Shown piece by piece: positions 5,838 through 7,070 of a stretch of DNA of 7,070 nt. The DNA is from JBBRGG01 sp038240875 (lineage in GTDB: Bacteria > Planctomycetota > Phycisphaerae > Phycisphaerales > UBA1924), in contig JBBRGG010000187.1 of the NCBI GenBank assembly GCA_038240875.1, positions 1-7,070 on the forward strand. The letters run 5' to 3'. The translations under genes were made by a program, and so were the position numbers. How positions within the stretch are numbered: the stretch's first letter is position 1; the number at the start of each line of letters is the position of its first letter. The notes below the pieces were generated by a model. That model was not told the DNA's origin. It saw only the letters and a program-made list of their open reading frames with translations, and did no database searches.

Positions 5838-6319
5838 TGTCGCCTCGTGAACACGCCATTTCCACTCTTGAGTTTGCTCGTTGGTATTCTGGTAATTTGC
5901 TGAAGGACTTTCCAGAAGACAAGTACACGTTCCAGCCTTCGCCGACGGACAACCATGCGGCGTGGATCGTCGGGCACTTGGCCGGGACCGATGCGTGGAT
6001 AGGCGAGGTGCTCGGGTTCGCAGGCACCAATGTTCCCAAAGACATTCGCGAGGCGTATGGCATGGGTTCCAAGCCTTCGCCCACAGCGGCCCACACGCTG
6101 GCGCAGCTTCGCACGATCTTTGATGGCAGCCGTGCCGCGTTTATTACCTATCTCAAAACCGCGGACGACGCGACTTTGAACAAGAGCATCAAAGAAGAGA
6201 CGCATGGATTTGCAACTGACGCGATTGATGCGGCATTGAAGCTCGCGTGGCACGAAGGGTTTCACTTTGGCCAATTTGCTTCGATTCGCAAGGCGTTGGG
6301 ATTGCCCAACACGATGTGA
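5837..6319 (+). CDS. DinB-family four-helix metalloprotein
   Basis: A 160-residue protein of the DinB / DinB_2 superfamily, soluble four-helix bundles that bind a divalent metal through three histidines. The likely ligands are His47 in NHAAWIVGHLAG, and His139 and His143 in WHEGFHFGQFASIRKALGLP. The N-terminal FARWYSGNLLKDFP and the ending in RKALGLP are typical. Length is normal and the frame intact. Some relatives are thiol-dependent S-transferases (bacillithiol or mycothiol type) or are damage-inducible in Bacillus; the reaction here is unknown. The start at 5837 is set by the AAGGAG six bases upstream. The gene has no operon partner except a doubtful small ORF overlapping its start, and no clear intrinsic terminator follows. 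Confidence 0.9.
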   Translation: MSPREHAISTLEFARWYSGNLLKDFPEDKYTFQPSPTDNHAAWIVGHLAGTDAWIGEVLGFAGTNVPKDIREAYGMGSKPSPTAAHTLAQLRTIFDGSRAAFITYLKTADDATLNKSIKEETHGFATDAIDAALKLAWHEGFHFGQFASIRKALGLPNTM

Positions 6320-6852
6320 TGGCCAGGTTTGCATCGCACTTAAGGCTTTATGTTCTTGCAAACAACGCTCTGCGCATCAATTGTGCGGGGCGTTTCTACG
6401 TGCATGGTTTGTTGATCGGAGTGATTGCCAGGCGAGATTGCCTGAGTTCCCGGTTCAGCACAACGCGAGAAACGAGAGCAAGAAGAGTAAGGCAACCCGC
6501 TTGTGAACTTCGCTGATCTGAAAAATTGCACGCATCTGTATGTCCCCAATATTTGTGTTGTCGAGGCACGCTTACCCGCGAAGGCTTGCTGCACTCAATG
6601 TACATGATGGCTTGAAAAAAGCACGTCATTCGGTGTGCAATCATTGCTGCAACGCCCGAGAACACGGATTAGACGCAGCGTGCTCAACACCAAGCTCCTA
6701 ACTACATCCGGATCGCGCGATAGCGGACGTTGGTTTGTTCGTAGAAGTGTGGGTGCACGCACGTTATTTCGACGTGTGGCGTTGGATCATGTACCAAAGT
6801 GGTGCGATAACACATGGCTACACGTGGAACCGATCTGGTTCCTAGCCTTGTG
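6320..6852. other. Long stretch without a recognisable gene
   Basis: About 530 bases between the DinB-family gene and the exported-protein gene. Open frames here reach at most about 90 codons on either strand and show no family motif, plausible start signal or consistent codon pattern. A seven-base inverted repeat (GTTTGCA at 6327-6333, TGCAAAC at 6357-6363) follows the DinB stop but has a 23-base loop and no T-tract. A second one, GGAACC/GGTTCC (6826-6842), ends ten bases before the next start codon. The stretch may be decayed coding DNA, but I could not identify a parent gene. Confidence 0.5.
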
Positions 6853-7070
6853 ATGATGCAACACGCCAGTTTAAAGCAAGACGCTCGCGATGGAAGTGCG
6901 GGTTTGTACGGTATTTCGCTAGCTTGTTCGCTTTCTTGTTCGCTTGTTTGTTCGCTTGTTTGGCTGATCGCTTTGCAGCCCAATGCAAAGGCCGAACCAG
7001 CTTCGCCGAACGCGCCAACTACTCCAGCAGCGATCATGCCTGCGCCAAGCACGCCTCTAAAGGATCAGCA
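6853..7070 (+). CDS. 5' end of a gene for an exported protein with signal peptide, cut by window edge
   Basis: An open frame running off the right edge begins at ATG-ATG (6853/6856), 72 codons visible. It encodes a polar n-region with Lys8 and Arg12, a hydrophobic core at about residues 18-41 (LYGISLACSLSCSLVCSLVW...), and NAKA-EP at 44-49, an A-x-A signal peptidase I site cutting after residue 47. What follows is a Pro/Ala/Thr-rich linker (EPASPNAPTTPAAIMPAP), common after signal peptides of envelope proteins. The frame is open back to an ATG at 6814, just after a TAA at 6808-6810; that start would add 13 residues. Neither start has a convincing Shine-Dalgarno. Cysteines in the core recur every four residues because the DNA is a tandem repeat; none is in a convincing lipobox (L-x-x-C followed by a mature region), so a lipoprotein is less likely. 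The mature function lies outside the window. Confidence 0.7.
   Translation, partial: MMQHASLKQDARDGSAGLYGISLACSLSCSLVCSLVWLIALQPNAKAEPASPNAPTTPAAIMPAPSTPLKDQ
6924..6957. repeat. Twelve-base tandem repeat in the signal-peptide core
   Basis: TTGTTCGCTT occurs three times at exact 12-base spacing (6924, 6936, 6948), separated by TC or GT. A looser copy (TTTGGCTGATCGCTT) follows. In the plus-strand frame it encodes Cys-Ser-Leu-Ser/Val units forming most of the hydrophobic core of the predicted signal peptide. Since 12 is a multiple of three, gain or loss of a unit would change core length without breaking the frame. Confidence 0.85.

Noticed and set aside
6635..6853. 72-codon plus-strand ORF ending at the start of the exported-protein gene
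   Set aside because: Arg-rich without recognisable motifs, no ribosome binding site, and lacking codon-position bias; treated as a chance frame.
6702..7052. 116-codon minus-strand ORF with SEQTSEQESEQASE repeats
   Set aside because: Its repeats are the antisense reading of the signal-peptide tandem repeat; the plus-strand frame with a proper signal peptide explains the DNA better.

Overview
The window looks like chromosomal DNA from a moderately GC-rich bacterium. Most start codons have little or no Shine-Dalgarno sequence, reading frames are rich in Ser/Pro/Ala, and genes sit singly or in short runs rather than in one long operon. A planctomycete-type genome (Phycisphaerae-like) would fit, but this is an impression from style and gene content; no marker gene here proves it.

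Layout from left to right. Positions 1-1039 (minus) hold most of a bifunctional chorismate mutase/prephenate dehydratase (pheA), cut by the left edge. Diverging from it is a glycine-rich multi-pass membrane protein of unknown function (about 1332-2378, plus). It converges on a DUF2185/Imm33-like protein (2507-2932, minus); the gap between their stops holds a GC-rich stem-loop and a short AAGGCA-rich repeat tract. Next on the minus strand are an intrinsic terminator (2961-2988) and the tRNA-Asp(GUC) gene it serves (2996-3069). Upstream of these lies a probable two-gene minus-strand unit: a RimJ/RimL-type GNAT acetyltransferase (4485-5159) followed 67 bases later by a ThiF/MoeB-type E1-like adenylyltransferase (3230-4417). 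The E1-like protein carries an (Asn-Pro)6 linker encoded by a perfect telomere-like G-quadruplex repeat.

The right third is more like accessory DNA. Positions 5198-5541 (minus) carry a decayed C-terminal piece of an IS110-family transposase with two in-frame stops and a frameshift. A possible small ORF (5679-5837) overlaps the start of a DinB-family metalloprotein gene (5837-6319, plus) as TGATG. About 530 bases with no recognisable gene follow. The window then ends inside the 5' end of a gene for an exported protein (from about 6853), whose signal-peptide core is built from a 12-base tandem repeat.

Functionally this is a mixture: phenylalanine biosynthesis (pheA), sulfur-carrier or ubiquitin-like activation (ThiF/MoeB type), translation (tRNA-Asp), and single genes of unknown role. 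No evident multi-gene defence system, biosynthetic cluster, phage or CRISPR array is visible. The most distinctive signals are the G-quadruplex linker in the E1-like gene, the IS110 fossil, the tandem repeat in the signal peptide at the right edge, and the low-complexity N-terminal extension of PheA. I do not see a convincing novel system.
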